DNA of 64,000 bases from Paenibacillus sp. sptzw28 (GCF_019550795.1 NZ_CP080545.1:4002001-4066000), one strand, 5' to 3'; positions 18,283 to 27,421 are shown, numbered from the stretch's first letter. The notes: generated by a model from the sequence alone, not told the origin. Translations and numbers: made by a program.

Positions 18283-19446
18283 TTAGCCGCCGTTTGTTGC
18301 AGCCGCGGAATCAGTTGCTGCCGGTTGCGCAGGACTTGCCGCTTCCAGTGTATTCGTAATCTTCGCTTTCGATTTAATATCCGCCAGCCACTGCTGTGAG
18401 AGCTCGGAAATTTGCTGGGTAACCAGTTGATCCTTGATTTGCGCCTTTTTCTCATCCAGCGTTGCGGTGTGCGCTTCTTTGCGATCCGTAAGCTTGATGA
18501 TGTGGTAGCCGTTCGAGGTCTGGATAATCGGGCTAAGCTCGCCTTTGGTTTTCAAAGCGAATGCCGCATCCTCGAAAGGCTTCTCCATTACGCCGCGCGG
18601 GAAGAAATCCAGATCGCCGCCCTTGTCCTTGCTGCCCGGATCGATCGATTTCTCCTTCGCAAGCTGGGCAAAATCGGCTCCCGCCTTGAGCTGCGTCAGA
18701 ATCGCTTCCGCTTCCGCTTTCGTTTTCACGAGAATATGTGATGCGCGAACCTCTTCAGTCGTATCGAACGATGCTTTGTTCTGTTCAAAATATTGCTTGA
18801 TCTGCTCGTCTGTAACCGTGGTCTTCGGCTCTAACAGCTTACGAATGCGAATTTGCAGCGGCATTTGTTTCTTGAAATCTTCGAGCGTCATCCCGTTCTG
18901 CTGGAGCCACGAATCAAATTCGGCCTCCGACTTGAAGCGGCCCTTCCACGTCTTGATTTCGTTGTCAATATCTGCCGGCTCAACCGTTATGCCGGCTTTA
19001 TCCGCTTCCTGCTTGACCAGCTCTTCCTGAATCAGGCCGTCCAGCGTTTGCTTGCCGCCAAGATCAGCCATAGCGTTATACAGCTTGTCCTTTCCGATCG
19101 CGACTCCGTTAACCGTCGCAACCGCCGGATCCGCATCGGCAGTACCGACGAAAGGCGGTTTAACCAATGCGATTACCAGTAAAACAGCAAGACCAAGGGC
19201 AATATACATCCATGCTTTACCGCTATTTCTGGAAGCAGCCGGAGCCGCAGGGGTCAGGTTGGCCCGACCGTTTGTTTCCAGATCATCGGTATCTGCATCT
19301 GCATCCGCTGAGTGTTCATCAAGATCTGCAACCTCATCCGCGGTCTTACCGGGCTTCCTGTCTTGAAGCTCAACGCCCTCGGCATTATCGGTTTCAGTTT
19401 CCGGAAGCTTAACCTCTTTGTTCAAATCATTATCTTTCTCGTTCAA
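18283..19446 (-). CDS. Membrane-anchored parvulin-type foldase (PrsA/SurA-like)
   Basis: This peptidyl-prolyl isomerase probably folds proteins outside the membrane. The 387-aa product has an acidic, probably disordered cytoplasmic N-terminus (1-75), a single membrane segment (AWMYIALGLAVLLVIALV, about 78-96), a SurA-like chaperone region and a PpiC domain (about 230-330, with VRASHILVKTKAEAE and GYHIIKLTDRKE). The Ala/Pro-rich tail is low-complexity. There is no lipobox, so it differs from classic PrsA lipoproteins. It is monocistronic. Confidence 0.85.
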   Translation of the reverse strand: MNEKDNDLNKEVKLPETETDNAEGVELQDRKPGKTADEVADLDEHSADADADTDDLETNGRANLTPAAPAASRNSGKAWMYIALGLAVLLVIALVKPPFVGTADADPAVATVNGVAIGKDKLYNAMADLGGKQTLDGLIQEELVKQEADKAGITVEPADIDNEIKTWKGRFKSEAEFDSWLQQNGMTLEDFKKQMPLQIRIRKLLEPKTTVTDEQIKQYFEQNKASFDTTEEVRASHILVKTKAEAEAILTQLKAGADFAQLAKEKSIDPGSKDKGGDLDFFPRGVMEKPFEDAAFALKTKGELSPIIQTSNGYHIIKLTDRKEAHTATLDEKKAQIKDQLVTQQISELSQQWLADIKSKAKITNTLEAASPAQPAATDSAAATNGG

Positions 19447-19576
19447 CTCATAAAACTCCCTTCAGGCATGTGAGTGCAGCGTTTGTTTCGCTTGTGTCAG
19501 CATACCAGATTCGAGTTCTAAAAACCTTAAGAGAAGATAAATTGTTACATCTTTTCACGAAAAATCCCTAGTCCGT

Positions 19577-20269
19577 TTAGAGTAAAAACCAGTGCACCGG
19601 CAGCAAAAGCACAGGTGTAAAGACGGCGCAGGCTGCCATGGAAAAGCCGCTTATGCCCCCTGCCTCTTCCGAATCCGCCATCAACCTGGCGGAGCCAATC
19701 CCGTGTGATGCCGCGCCGATCGCAACCGATGCGGCAATCCGGTCGTTGACGCCGGCAAGGCGCAGCAGGGACGGGCCGACAACGCTTCCGAACAGCCCTG
19801 TCATCACCGTCAATGCTGCCGTAAGTTCAGGCGAGCCTCCGAGCCATCGCGATAATTCTATGGAGACGGCAGCGGTTACCGATTTGGGAAGCGCCGACTT
19901 CAGCAGCAGCTCCGAACCGCCCAAAAGCGTAATACAAAGCGCGTTAACGCCCAGTCCGGCTGCACTTCCGACCAATGCTCCCAACAGAAGCGATGGCAGC
20001 AGGGGCTTAAGACGGATGGCCTGCTTGTATAACGGGACCGCCAGCGCAACTGTGGCCGGGCCAAGAAAAAATGTCACTATGTCGCCTCCCGCTTTGTAAT
20101 CCGCAAAGTCGATGCGGCCCAGCTGCAGCAGAAAATAAATCAGAACGGGAGCGGTAATCAGCGGATGCAGCCAGCGCAGCCTGCGCCGTACAAGCAGAGC
20201 TGCAGCGTAAGCGGTAACCGTAACGAACACCCCGAAGAGAGGATCGTTAAAGAGATTGCTGCCGTTCAT
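19577..20269 (-). CDS. lrgB: LrgB/CidB-family membrane protein
   Basis: This 230-aa polytopic membrane protein belongs to the LrgB/YohK family, partner of the holin-like LrgA/CidA proteins. These pairs modulate murein hydrolase activity, and some export pyruvate or glycolate. Visible family features are PLYKQAIRLKPLLPSLLLGALVGS, SVTAAVSIELSRWLGGSPELTAA and GAASHGIGSARLM. It overlaps lrgA by 23 bp. Substrate cannot be told from sequence. Confidence 0.9.
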   Translation of the reverse strand: MNGSNLFNDPLFGVFVTVTAYAAALLVRRRLRWLHPLITAPVLIYFLLQLGRIDFADYKAGGDIVTFFLGPATVALAVPLYKQAIRLKPLLPSLLLGALVGSAAGLGVNALCITLLGGSELLLKSALPKSVTAAVSIELSRWLGGSPELTAALTVMTGLFGSVVGPSLLRLAGVNDRIAASVAIGAASHGIGSARLMADSEEAGGISGFSMAACAVFTPVLLLPVHWFLL

Positions 20270-20618
20270 GCGGGGTCTCCTTCCTCTTCGTTGAAGTTAA
20301 AACCTGCGTGACACCGCCGGTTAACAGAACAACGGCAGCCGTCCCGGCCGTCAGACTAAGGGCAGCTGCGGCCCACGACTCTCTAAGCTGCGGCAGAAAA
20401 GTGGAAACCCCGACAAGCAGAGGCACAAAAAACAACATCATATGCCGTGTCAATAAGACCGCACTCGCCTCCACCCACTCCAGCTTCACAAGCTTCAAAA
20501 ATAAAGCTGCTGTCAGCAGCAGCAGCCCTAGAACATGAGGCGGAAGCGGAAAGCCGGCCAGCTTGTTCAACAGCCATCCAAGCCCATCGAACCCGATAAT
20601 AATGGCAAATCCGCGCAT
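20247..20618 (-). CDS. lrgA: LrgA/CidA-family holin-like protein
   Basis: This 123-aa protein has about four membrane segments. The family signature is seen in FPLPPHVLGLLLLTAALFLKLVKLEWVEASAVLL and HMMLFFVPLLVGV. It starts at ATG with GAGGAGG 6 nt upstream and overlaps the partner lrgB by 23 bp. The two form a holin-like or metabolite-export pair. No LytSR-type regulator lies nearby. Confidence 0.88.
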   Translation of the reverse strand: MRGFAIIIGFDGLGWLLNKLAGFPLPPHVLGLLLLTAALFLKLVKLEWVEASAVLLTRHMMLFFVPLLVGVSTFLPQLRESWAAAALSLTAGTAAVVLLTGGVTQVLTSTKRKETPHERQQSL

Positions 20619-20645
20619 CTAAACCCTCCTCGTGCTTGCAATTCC

Positions 20646-20925
20646 GAAATAGTCGCACTCATGCCACTATTTCTTACTTCAAACCAAGTAATTACCAAAT
20701 TAATCACACCCGTGCCACTATTTAGAACTCAAAGCGCCGAGCTCTCCGAAATAGTCGCACCTGTGCCGCTATTCGATACATTGAGCGCAGTTATTACCGA
20801 ATTAGTCGCACCTATGGCACTATTCATTACTTCCAGCGCCGTGCCCATCGAATTAGTCGCACCTATGGCATTATTTCGTACTTCGAGCGCCGTGCTCACC
20901 GAAATGGTAGCACCTGTGCGAAGCA
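20646..20925. repeat. 51-bp tandem array of hairpin units
   Basis: Units begin at about 20646, 20697, 20748, 20799, 20850 and 20901, an exact 51-bp period. Each core reads GAAATAGTCGCACcTaTGcCACTATTTC or a variant, so GAAATAGT pairs with ACTATTTC around a GCA/TGC inner pair. Copies have diverged by scattered substitutions without indels. As 51 is a multiple of three, both strands stay open as 17-residue repeats, but no start or ribosome site supports translation. Confidence 0.9.
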
Positions 20926-21010
20926 CCACTAAACAGCATCAAAAGGTAAGCGTGTCCCGCAAGGGACGACAAGCGAGGAAATCCAAACAATTCCCATAGA
21001 ATGCGCCTCT
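20915..21010. repeat. 96-bp direct repeat, copy 1
   Basis: It starts TGTGCGAAGCACCACTAAAC, contains a GTCCC-gcaa-GGGAC hairpin with a GNRA-type loop, and ends at GCGCCTCT. It is nearly identical to copy 2, 120 bp away, and begins in the last 51-bp unit. A small stem GTGC-gaa-GCAC opens it. Confidence 0.88.
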
Positions 21011-21034
21011 GTGGCCCCCACGTTAGTTAATCCG

Positions 21035-21130
21035 TGTGCGAAGCACCACTAAACAGCATCAAAAGGTAAAGCGTGTCCCGCAAGGGACGACAAGCGAGGA
21101 AATCCACACTTACCATAGAACGCGCCTCTG
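21035..21130. repeat. 96-bp direct repeat, copy 2
   Basis: Second copy, with one inserted A after AAAAGGTAA and a few changes near the end (CACACTTACC versus CAAACAATTCCC). It keeps both hairpins of copy 1. No open frame or promoter was recognised, so it may be an interspersed repeat or encode a structured RNA. Confidence 0.88.
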
Positions 21131-21162
21131 CAGCACCGACGACAAATATCCGGGTGTCCAGA

Positions 21163-21195
21163 GGGCCGGGGCCCTTGGGGTCCCCCTCAGGGGGA
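21163..21195. other. Two GC-rich hairpins downstream of the dehydrogenase gene
   Basis: GGGCC-gg-GGCCC (21163-21174) is followed by TCCCCC-tca-GGGGGA (21181-21195). They lie just past the 3' end of the ureide operon (minus strand). There is no T-run, so they are more likely mRNA 3'-end stabilisers than intrinsic terminators. Confidence 0.5.
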
Positions 21196-21210
21196 TTTAG
21201 GGGGTGCCTC

Positions 21211-22164
21211 TCATACCCGATTCACAGCATTCCCCTCCATAAACGAGCGCAGATTCGCTGAGGCGATGCTCATCAGACGTTGCCTTGCATCTACGGTCGC
21301 CCAGCCGATATGCGGGGTGATGTAGCAATTCGGCGTATCGAGCAAGGGGTGATTCGCAGGAGGCGGCTCTACGGAAAGCACGTCGAGCGCCGCTCCGGCG
21401 ATTTGTCCTCTGCGAAGCGCATCGGCCAAATCCTGCTCCACGATGTGGCCTCCGCGCGCAGTATTAATGATAAATGCCGACGGCTTCATCAATTCAAGAG
21501 TTCGGCTGCTGACGATTCCGGCAGTTTCGTCGGTAAGCGGACAATGGAGCGTGACGATATCGGACTGGGCGAACAATTCGTCAACAGAAACGAATCGGAC
21601 GTGCTCAAGGCCGGCCGCCTGCTTGGGGGTACGCGTATGTACGCAGATATCCATCCCGAAGGCTGATGCCGCCCTGGCCACCTGTTGGCCGATTTGTCCG
21701 AATCCGATGATTCCCATCGTTTTTCCCGACAGCTCATAGAGCGGATGAAGCGAAAACATAAAATCCGGCCCGGCCGACCATCGACCGCTGTGAACGGCGT
21801 CGCTGTGCTCCTTCACATGATGACACCTCTCCAGCAAGAATGCGAACACGAGCTGAACGACCGAAAAAGTGCTGTAATCCGGCACATTCGTGACGATAAT
21901 ACCTTGCTTGGCAGCCGCTTCGATATTGACTATATTGTAACCGGTCGCTAACACGCCGATATATTTCAGGTCTTGCAATTGCCCGATCGTTTCCGCAGAC
22001 AGCGGTGTTTTGTTTGTGAGCACCACATCCGCTCCAGCTGCCCGTTTCACAATATCTTCAGTTGCCGTCCGTTCATAAACGGTGAGCGTTCCAAGAGCGG
22101 AGAGCTCATCCCATGTCAGATCGCCCGGGTTGAGCGTGTAGCCGTCCAATACAACGATGTTCAT
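21211..22164 (-). CDS. D-2-hydroxyacid dehydrogenase (glycerate dehydrogenase-like)
   Basis: This 317-aa NAD(P)-dependent enzyme reduces a 2-keto acid such as hydroxypyruvate or glyoxylate. The Rossmann motif is GIIGFGQIGQQVA; the catalytic Arg is in NTARGGHIVE, the Glu in LSVEPP and the His in TPHIGWAT. It is last in the allB-allC-M20 operon and its ATG overlaps the M20 stop by 4 bp. Ureide breakdown releases glyoxylate, so reduction to glycolate, or of a downstream product to glycerate, is a plausible role. The exact substrate is inferred from context. Confidence 0.88.
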   Translation of the reverse strand: MNIVVLDGYTLNPGDLTWDELSALGTLTVYERTATEDIVKRAAGADVVLTNKTPLSAETIGQLQDLKYIGVLATGYNIVNIEAAAKQGIIVTNVPDYSTFSVVQLVFAFLLERCHHVKEHSDAVHSGRWSAGPDFMFSLHPLYELSGKTMGIIGFGQIGQQVARAASAFGMDICVHTRTPKQAAGLEHVRFVSVDELFAQSDIVTLHCPLTDETAGIVSSRTLELMKPSAFIINTARGGHIVEQDLADALRRGQIAGAALDVLSVEPPPANHPLLDTPNCYITPHIGWATVDARQRLMSIASANLRSFMEGNAVNRV

Positions 22165-23444
22165 ATAACTGCAGCCCCCATTTTATCCTTTGAAAATCGT
22201 TCTTGCCCTTTTAGCATATCATATAACGTAAAAGTAATGATTCGAGCCGCTTTCGATAAATCGCTCAGAAGAACATGCTCATCTGCGCGATGGCCGTTTG
22301 CTTCTTCAAGCGTTCTTGGACCCGCGCCGAACATAACGGTCGGAATCCCCGCCTCCGTAAAGTGGCGGGCATCGGCATATAACGGTACACCCTGCACCGG
22401 CAGTTCTCCGTCTTCCATCACTTGTGACCAGTTCGAGCGCAGCGCATCCAGAAGCGGCAGTGTGCCGCTTAGCTCCCGAAACGGATGCGCCAGCAGGACG
22501 CGGCGGACGTGCAGCTCGATGCCCGGAATGCCCTCAACCGCAGCGGACATAACAGCGATAAGCGCTTCCTCGGCCGCTTCCGGATTCTCCTCGGGAATGA
22601 TGCGCCGGTCAAGACGGATGACGCAGCGGTCCGGAACAACGTTCGTGTTGATTCCGCCTTGGATAAGACCGACGGTCAAGGTAGGTGAATCAATCCCGCT
22701 TACCGCCGAATGAAGGACGGAAATTTGCTTGCGGTATTCGTATAAGGCGCTCAATAGCTTGTTCATCGCTTCAAGCGCATCCGCACCGGTATGCGGAATC
22801 GCCGCATGGGCCGACCGCCCTTTAACCGTAGCCTCCAGATGGAGACAGCCATTGTGCGACGTTACTGCCGCATAGGTAAACCCGGCTACAATCGCATAAT
22901 CGGGCGGGGTGATCAACTGCTGACGGAGCAGCCGCTGCGGACCGATTTCACCTCCCGTTTCCTCGTCGAAAGTAATGGCGAGCGTAAGCTTGCCGTCTAC
23001 CGCTATTCCGCTTTCACGCAGTGCCATCACCGCAAACGCATAGGCGGCAATATCCGACTTGGATACCGCAGCGCCTCGTCCGTAGAGCTTTCCTTCCGAG
23101 ATAACAGCTCCGTAAGGATCATATGTCCAGCCTTCCCCGGGAGGGACAACGTCGCCATGCGCATTAAGCGTTATGGCAGGTCCTTCTCCGTTTCCGACAA
23201 TCGTTTCCGCGATTACATTGCGCCCTTCAATCATGCCCGCGGCCGCGGTTTCGCTCTCCGGGACGATATCGAGCCTCGGCTCGAATCCCGAAGCAGCAAG
23301 CTGCTCCAGCACAACCTCGGCAATCCGTTTGCAGTCGCCCGGCGGATTATCCGAAGGCGTCGCTACAAGTCGGGAGAGAAACCCTATCATGTCCTGTTCA
23401 TGCAGCTCCAGCCATGCTGCCAGCTTTATTTTATCCTCGTTCAT
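22161..23444 (-). CDS. M20-family metallopeptidase/deacylase (ArgE/DapE type)
   Basis: This is a 427-aa dizinc amidohydrolase. Metal ligands are visible in LNAHGDVVPPGEGW and FDEETGGEIG; the dimerisation domain starts near VKGRSAHAAIPHTGADA. The family covers acetylornithine deacetylase, succinyl-diaminopimelate desuccinylase and related N-acyl hydrolases. Its 4-bp overlaps with allC upstream and the dehydrogenase downstream point to ureide catabolism, perhaps ureidoglycolate or ureidoglycine hydrolysis, for which no other enzyme is encoded here. That assignment is inference. Confidence 0.85.
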   Translation of the reverse strand: MNEDKIKLAAWLELHEQDMIGFLSRLVATPSDNPPGDCKRIAEVVLEQLAASGFEPRLDIVPESETAAAGMIEGRNVIAETIVGNGEGPAITLNAHGDVVPPGEGWTYDPYGAVISEGKLYGRGAAVSKSDIAAYAFAVMALRESGIAVDGKLTLAITFDEETGGEIGPQRLLRQQLITPPDYAIVAGFTYAAVTSHNGCLHLEATVKGRSAHAAIPHTGADALEAMNKLLSALYEYRKQISVLHSAVSGIDSPTLTVGLIQGGINTNVVPDRCVIRLDRRIIPEENPEAAEEALIAVMSAAVEGIPGIELHVRRVLLAHPFRELSGTLPLLDALRSNWSQVMEDGELPVQGVPLYADARHFTEAGIPTVMFGAGPRTLEEANGHRADEHVLLSDLSKAARIITFTLYDMLKGQERFSKDKMGAAVI

Positions 23445-24733
23445 GGTGCAATCTCCTTCCCAATCCCATCCCGGTAACCAAGTTCGTACAGCAGTTCCAT
23501 CAACCGTTCGATTCCCGTTCCGATCTGTACTGCAGATGTATATTCTTCTGCGGAATGACTGATTCCGCCGCTGCTTGGCACAAACAGAAGCGCCGCGGGG
23601 CAGTGCGGCGCAAACAGCTGAGCGTCGTGCCCGGCTCCGCTTGCCATTATGCGCCAGCTTACGCCGTTTCGTTCACATCCTCTGCGAAGCGCGTCTACAA
23701 GACTCTCATCCATCGCTACCGATTTGGCATCCATCCAGAGGTTAACAGCCAAATCGACTTGCAATCCAGCAGCGATCGTTTCAAATGCAGTCAAACATTC
23801 GTTAAAACACCCCTGCAGCGCTGCATCGTCCGGGTGGCGCATATCTACGGTAAACGCGACGCTCCCTGGAATCACATTCGAAATGTTCGGTTCCACCTTC
23901 ATCGAGCCGACAGTCGCCACCATCGGTTCTCCGGCCAGACTAACTCTATTATACAGCTTCTCGATCATCCTGATTGCCGCATGCAGAGCGTCCCGCCGCA
24001 AATGCATCGGCGTCGTGCCGGCATGATTGGAACGGCCCGAAACCGTAACCGTCGCCCGCTTCTGGGCCACGATCCGGTCAACGATACCAATCGCAAGGCC
24101 TTCATGCTCAAGCCGCCCGCCCTGTTCGATATGCAGCTCCACAAATGCGGCAATATCTGATCTTGCCGGCTCAGCCCCGTTAATGCCAAAACCTGCGCCG
24201 ACCATCGCTTCATGCATCGTTACGCCATCAGCATCTTTCGTAATGAAAGCCGTCTCCTGCGCATATGTGTTCGTTATTCGGCCAGATCCCCAGCAGGTGA
24301 GCGGAAACCGGCTTCCTTCCTCCTCGCACAGGGAGACGACTTCAAGCGTTCGTACCGGTTTGCCGTACTGCTCCTTAAGCTTGCGAAGCGCCATCATCCC
24401 GGCGATGACGCCGAGAGCGCCGTCATAGATTCCGCCCCCGACCACCGTATCGATATGAGAGCCGGTTACAATGACTCCCCCGGAGCCCGCATCCCCTTCC
24501 AGCCTCCCGTACAGATTGCCTACACGGTCGAAACGGACGTCCAAGCCGTCTTCCTGCATTTGCAATGCAAGCGATCGCTGCGCCTCCGCCCACGCCGGCG
24601 TATATAGAAGCCGGGTCACGCCTCCCGCCGGTTCGGCGCCATACCTGCCAAGCTTCAGCAGCCGCCCTTCGGCTTCCAGGCCGATCGATTCCGCCTGCGA
24701 GCGGATAAAGGAATGCGCAGAGCTCTCATTCAT
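23441..24733 (-). CDS. allC: Allantoate amidohydrolase
   Basis: AllC hydrolyses allantoate to ureidoglycine, CO2 and ammonia. The 430-aa M20-type enzyme has GSHIDTVVGGGIYDGALGVIAGM, EEEGSRFPLTCWGS, ELHIEQGGRLE and SGRSNHAGTTPM, the pattern of the allantoate/N-carbamoyl-amino-acid hydrolase family. N-carbamoyl-L-amino acid hydrolase is the main alternative from sequence alone, but the allantoinase immediately upstream (4-bp overlap) favours allantoate. The operon continues with a second M20 enzyme. Confidence 0.9.
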   Translation of the reverse strand: MNESSAHSFIRSQAESIGLEAEGRLLKLGRYGAEPAGGVTRLLYTPAWAEAQRSLALQMQEDGLDVRFDRVGNLYGRLEGDAGSGGVIVTGSHIDTVVGGGIYDGALGVIAGMMALRKLKEQYGKPVRTLEVVSLCEEEGSRFPLTCWGSGRITNTYAQETAFITKDADGVTMHEAMVGAGFGINGAEPARSDIAAFVELHIEQGGRLEHEGLAIGIVDRIVAQKRATVTVSGRSNHAGTTPMHLRRDALHAAIRMIEKLYNRVSLAGEPMVATVGSMKVEPNISNVIPGSVAFTVDMRHPDDAALQGCFNECLTAFETIAAGLQVDLAVNLWMDAKSVAMDESLVDALRRGCERNGVSWRIMASGAGHDAQLFAPHCPAALLFVPSSGGISHSAEEYTSAVQIGTGIERLMELLYELGYRDGIGKEIAP

Positions 24734-26130
24734 CCATTCACCTTCTTTGCACCTGTCATCTTCCCGGAGGCAGCCAGAAACATTCCCTCTCTCCGCTCCG
24801 GGACACCGCTTTTCTTCTCATACACCAATTCACCCCGGCAAAATGTCGCCTGCACCTGGCAGCCGATCGTTCGGCCGATAAACGGACTGTGCTTATGGAG
24901 CTGGTACAAGCTGTGCTGCTCCACCTCATAAGCGCTATTCATATCTACGAGAACAAGATCCGCCTCCAGGCCAATCTCAATTCTGCCTTTGCGGTCGTCC
25001 AGCCCGAACCGGGCCGCAGGCTGTCCCGAAAGCCAGTCCGCGACAAGGGGCAGCGGAATACCGCGTTTAAGATGGGCTTCGTCGATAAGCAGCTCCATCC
25101 TGTGCTGCGCCCCGGCGATTCCGCCCCATGCCTCGAAGAAATCGGCGCTCTCTTTCATCGCTTCAGGGCATGGTGAATGATCGGATGACACCATACCCAG
25201 CGCACCGCTCAGAAGCGAGCCCCAAAGCCGTTCGACCTCGGCACGGCTGCGAAGCGGGGGCGAGCATTTGGCGGCAGGCCCGATAACAGGCAGGTCGTCT
25301 TCGGTCAGAAGCAAATAATGCGTGCACGTCTCCGCGGTAACGTCGACGCCTCTGCGCCTGGCTTCGGCAATAGCTTCCGCCGCTTCGGCGCTGCTGATAT
25401 GGACAAAGTGAAGCCTGCAGCCTGCCGCTTCCGCAAACGATAATGCGCGCTTCACCGCCTCTACCTCCGCCGCTACCGGCCGGGATGCGCAGTAATCGTA
25501 AGAGCCGGTTTTACCGGCTGCACGCGCGGCAGCAGCCAGCTCGGCGACCATCGGCTCGCTCTCGGCATGAAGGGCAAGAATGCCGCCGGTGCGGGCGATT
25601 ATCTCCATTCCCTTCTTCAGGGTCGCATCGTCCGATTCTCGGAAATCGCCTTCCTCCATCATACCGGGCGACGACATAAACGCTTTGAAGCCGATGGCGC
25701 CCGCTTCCGCCATCTCCTCCAGCTTGTCGAGGAATCCCGGCATCAAGCCGCCCCATAACGCGTAGTCGACGGAAGATTGTCCGGATGCCAGCTGAGTCTT
25801 GAGGTTAAACGTCTGAGCGGTAACGGTGGGAGGCCGGCCGTTCAGCGGCATATCGAAATAAGTTGTTGTGCCCCCTGCCGCGAGCGCTGCCGAGCCGGTG
25901 CGAAACCCTTCCCAATGGCCCATGCCCGGCTCGTTCAAATGCACGTGAACATCGATTCCTCCGGGCATTACTGTCATTCCGGCAGCGTCATATTTCATTC
26001 GGGCATTACTGTCAAGCCTAGGGGAAAGGGCCGAAATACGTCCGTCCGTAATGCCGATATCAAGCTTTACTGCGCCTTCCTGCAGTACAACGGTACCGTT
26101 CGTCACAATGAGATCGTAATCCGTTCTCAC
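24730..26130 (-). CDS. allB: Allantoinase
   Basis: AllB opens allantoin to allantoate. The 466-aa metal-dependent amidohydrolase has the ligands in GGIDVHVHLNEPG, the bridging Lys in GAIGFKAFMSSPG, and His/Asp ligands in LHAESEP, HFVHISSAEA and VSSDHSPCP. YFDMPLN and the late DLVLVDMN are also typical; dihydropyrimidinase is less likely. It starts the four-gene catabolic operon and lies downstream of an ABC importer operon on the same strand, from which a hairpin separates it. Confidence 0.93.
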   Translation of the reverse strand: MRTDYDLIVTNGTVVLQEGAVKLDIGITDGRISALSPRLDSNARMKYDAAGMTVMPGGIDVHVHLNEPGMGHWEGFRTGSAALAAGGTTTYFDMPLNGRPPTVTAQTFNLKTQLASGQSSVDYALWGGLMPGFLDKLEEMAEAGAIGFKAFMSSPGMMEEGDFRESDDATLKKGMEIIARTGGILALHAESEPMVAELAAAARAAGKTGSYDYCASRPVAAEVEAVKRALSFAEAAGCRLHFVHISSAEAAEAIAEARRRGVDVTAETCTHYLLLTEDDLPVIGPAAKCSPPLRSRAEVERLWGSLLSGALGMVSSDHSPCPEAMKESADFFEAWGGIAGAQHRMELLIDEAHLKRGIPLPLVADWLSGQPAARFGLDDRKGRIEIGLEADLVLVDMNSAYEVEQHSLYQLHKHSPFIGRTIGCQVQATFCRGELVYEKKSGVPERREGMFLAASGKMTGAKKVNG

Positions 26131-26185
26131 AGTGCTCTCACCTCCTCCTTAAATTTTATTCAAAGCAGCAGCTCCTGAAAAAGCC

Positions 26186-26210
26186 AGGTCCCGTCGTTTA
26201 AGCGGGACCT
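26186..26210 (-). terminator. Hairpin between the importer and catabolic genes
   Basis: AGGTCCCG (26186-26193) pairs with CGGGACCT (26203-26210). On the minus strand the stem is followed by GGCTTTTTC. It lies between the substrate-binding protein gene and allB, so it may terminate or attenuate transcription from the importer into the catabolic operon. Confidence 0.7.
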
Positions 26211-26224
26211 CAAGGATTATTCTC

Positions 26225-27382
26225 TTATTTCAATTCCACCTTGATGAGCGATGGATCGACTTCTTTAAGAAGCGAGAAATCATTGTATTCATTGAAAGCC
26301 GGCACCGATTTTACATTCCCTACACTGAGCAGATAGTCGCCGACCGGCTTACCGTTGCTCCCGTTTACATAGCTGTCGTCGACATCCATCGAATAGACGT
26401 TTCGTCCCATGATTTCGGTTAGCTCGGCTTCCGACAGATGGAGCTCAGGCGCGAGCAGCTTGATCGCGTCAGCACGATTGTTATTGATGTAATCGGTCGC
26501 TTTTTTGAGTGCACGCAGCACGGCTTTAATCGTTTCCGGGTTTTTTGCGAGGAAGTCGTCGGTGACCTGCATGGTCGTATGAACGCTCATCCACTTCACA
26601 TCGCCCTTTTTATCCGGAAGCTCGCTTTTCGTACCGCTGAAGAGGAAATGGCCGCCTGACTGGATCGCTTTAGTGATGAACGGCTCCCAGGCGGCCATTG
26701 CGTCGATGTCGCCTTTCTGCAGTGCTGTCAGCGCGTCGCTTGGCGCAAGGTTTACATATTTGATCTTCTTCGCGTCGACACCTAGCTCCTTCGCCATGTT
26801 GTTGATCGCGATCATCACGTCGGCCCCGCTGGGGATACCGATCGTCTTTCCCTCGAGGTCCTTGGCGCTTGTCAGCTTCAGGTTTTTACCGCCGACCACC
26901 GCTTGGGTTCCGGCGATTTGAGCAAGCGGCGCAACGATTTTGACACCCACATTGTTCGATTTTAGAATGATGTCCATGAAGTTCGTTTGAATACTGACCG
27001 GCGCGCTTCCTCCGGCAACCATCGGACCGATATCCGGGCCGCTTTCGATAAGCTGGCTGGTGACGTCGAGCCCTTCCTCCTTGAAGTAGCCGAGCTTGTC
27101 GGCGATAATCTGCTGGGAGGAAATTTGCGCGTCGCGCACGCCGACGAGCGTGAGCTTGACAGTCTCCGGTTTTGCGGCGGACTCGGCCGCAGCAGGTGCT
27201 GGATCTGCTGCCGGTTCCGTCTTTGCCTTTGCGGCATCGTTCGTCTTCGGATCGGCAGGTCCATTCGCCGTCTCGTTCTTCGTACCGCATGCCGACAGCA
27301 CCACGACAAGAAGCATTATGAAGGATAAAGCGAGCAGCCTTGCTTTGGATGAAGCGAATTTCTTGTTGGCATGGTTTCTCAT
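26225..27382 (-). CDS. ABC transporter substrate-binding lipoprotein (NMT1/SsuA-like)
   Basis: This 385-aa extracellular solute receptor begins with a lipoprotein signal peptide: basic MRNHANKKFASSKAR, a hydrophobic core and lipobox LSAC at about residue 32, then an Ala/Pro/Asp-rich linker. The mature part has NMT1-like elements (LGYFKEEGLDVTSQLIESG, LEGKTIGIPSGADV, AMAAWEPF). The family carries nitrate, sulfonates, taurine and pyrimidines. Here the permease, the ATPase, allB and pucR around it point to allantoin or another ureide as ligand (inference). Confidence 0.88.
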   Translation of the reverse strand: MRNHANKKFASSKARLLALSFIMLLVVVLSACGTKNETANGPADPKTNDAAKAKTEPAADPAPAAAESAAKPETVKLTLVGVRDAQISSQQIIADKLGYFKEEGLDVTSQLIESGPDIGPMVAGGSAPVSIQTNFMDIILKSNNVGVKIVAPLAQIAGTQAVVGGKNLKLTSAKDLEGKTIGIPSGADVMIAINNMAKELGVDAKKIKYVNLAPSDALTALQKGDIDAMAAWEPFITKAIQSGGHFLFSGTKSELPDKKGDVKWMSVHTTMQVTDDFLAKNPETIKAVLRALKKATDYINNNRADAIKLLAPELHLSEAELTEIMGRNVYSMDVDDSYVNGSNGKPVGDYLLSVGNVKSVPAFNEYNDFSLLKEVDPSLIKVELK

Positions 27383-27421
27383 GTAGGTAAATCCTCCCGG
27401 GTCCTAATGTTGTTATATTTT

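Noticed and set aside
20535..20999. 154-residue repeat protein on the plus strand (and a 66-residue one on the minus strand) over the 51-bp array
   Set aside because: The frame is open only because the period is a multiple of three; it begins inside lrgA antisense, has no ribosome site, and both strands look equally open.
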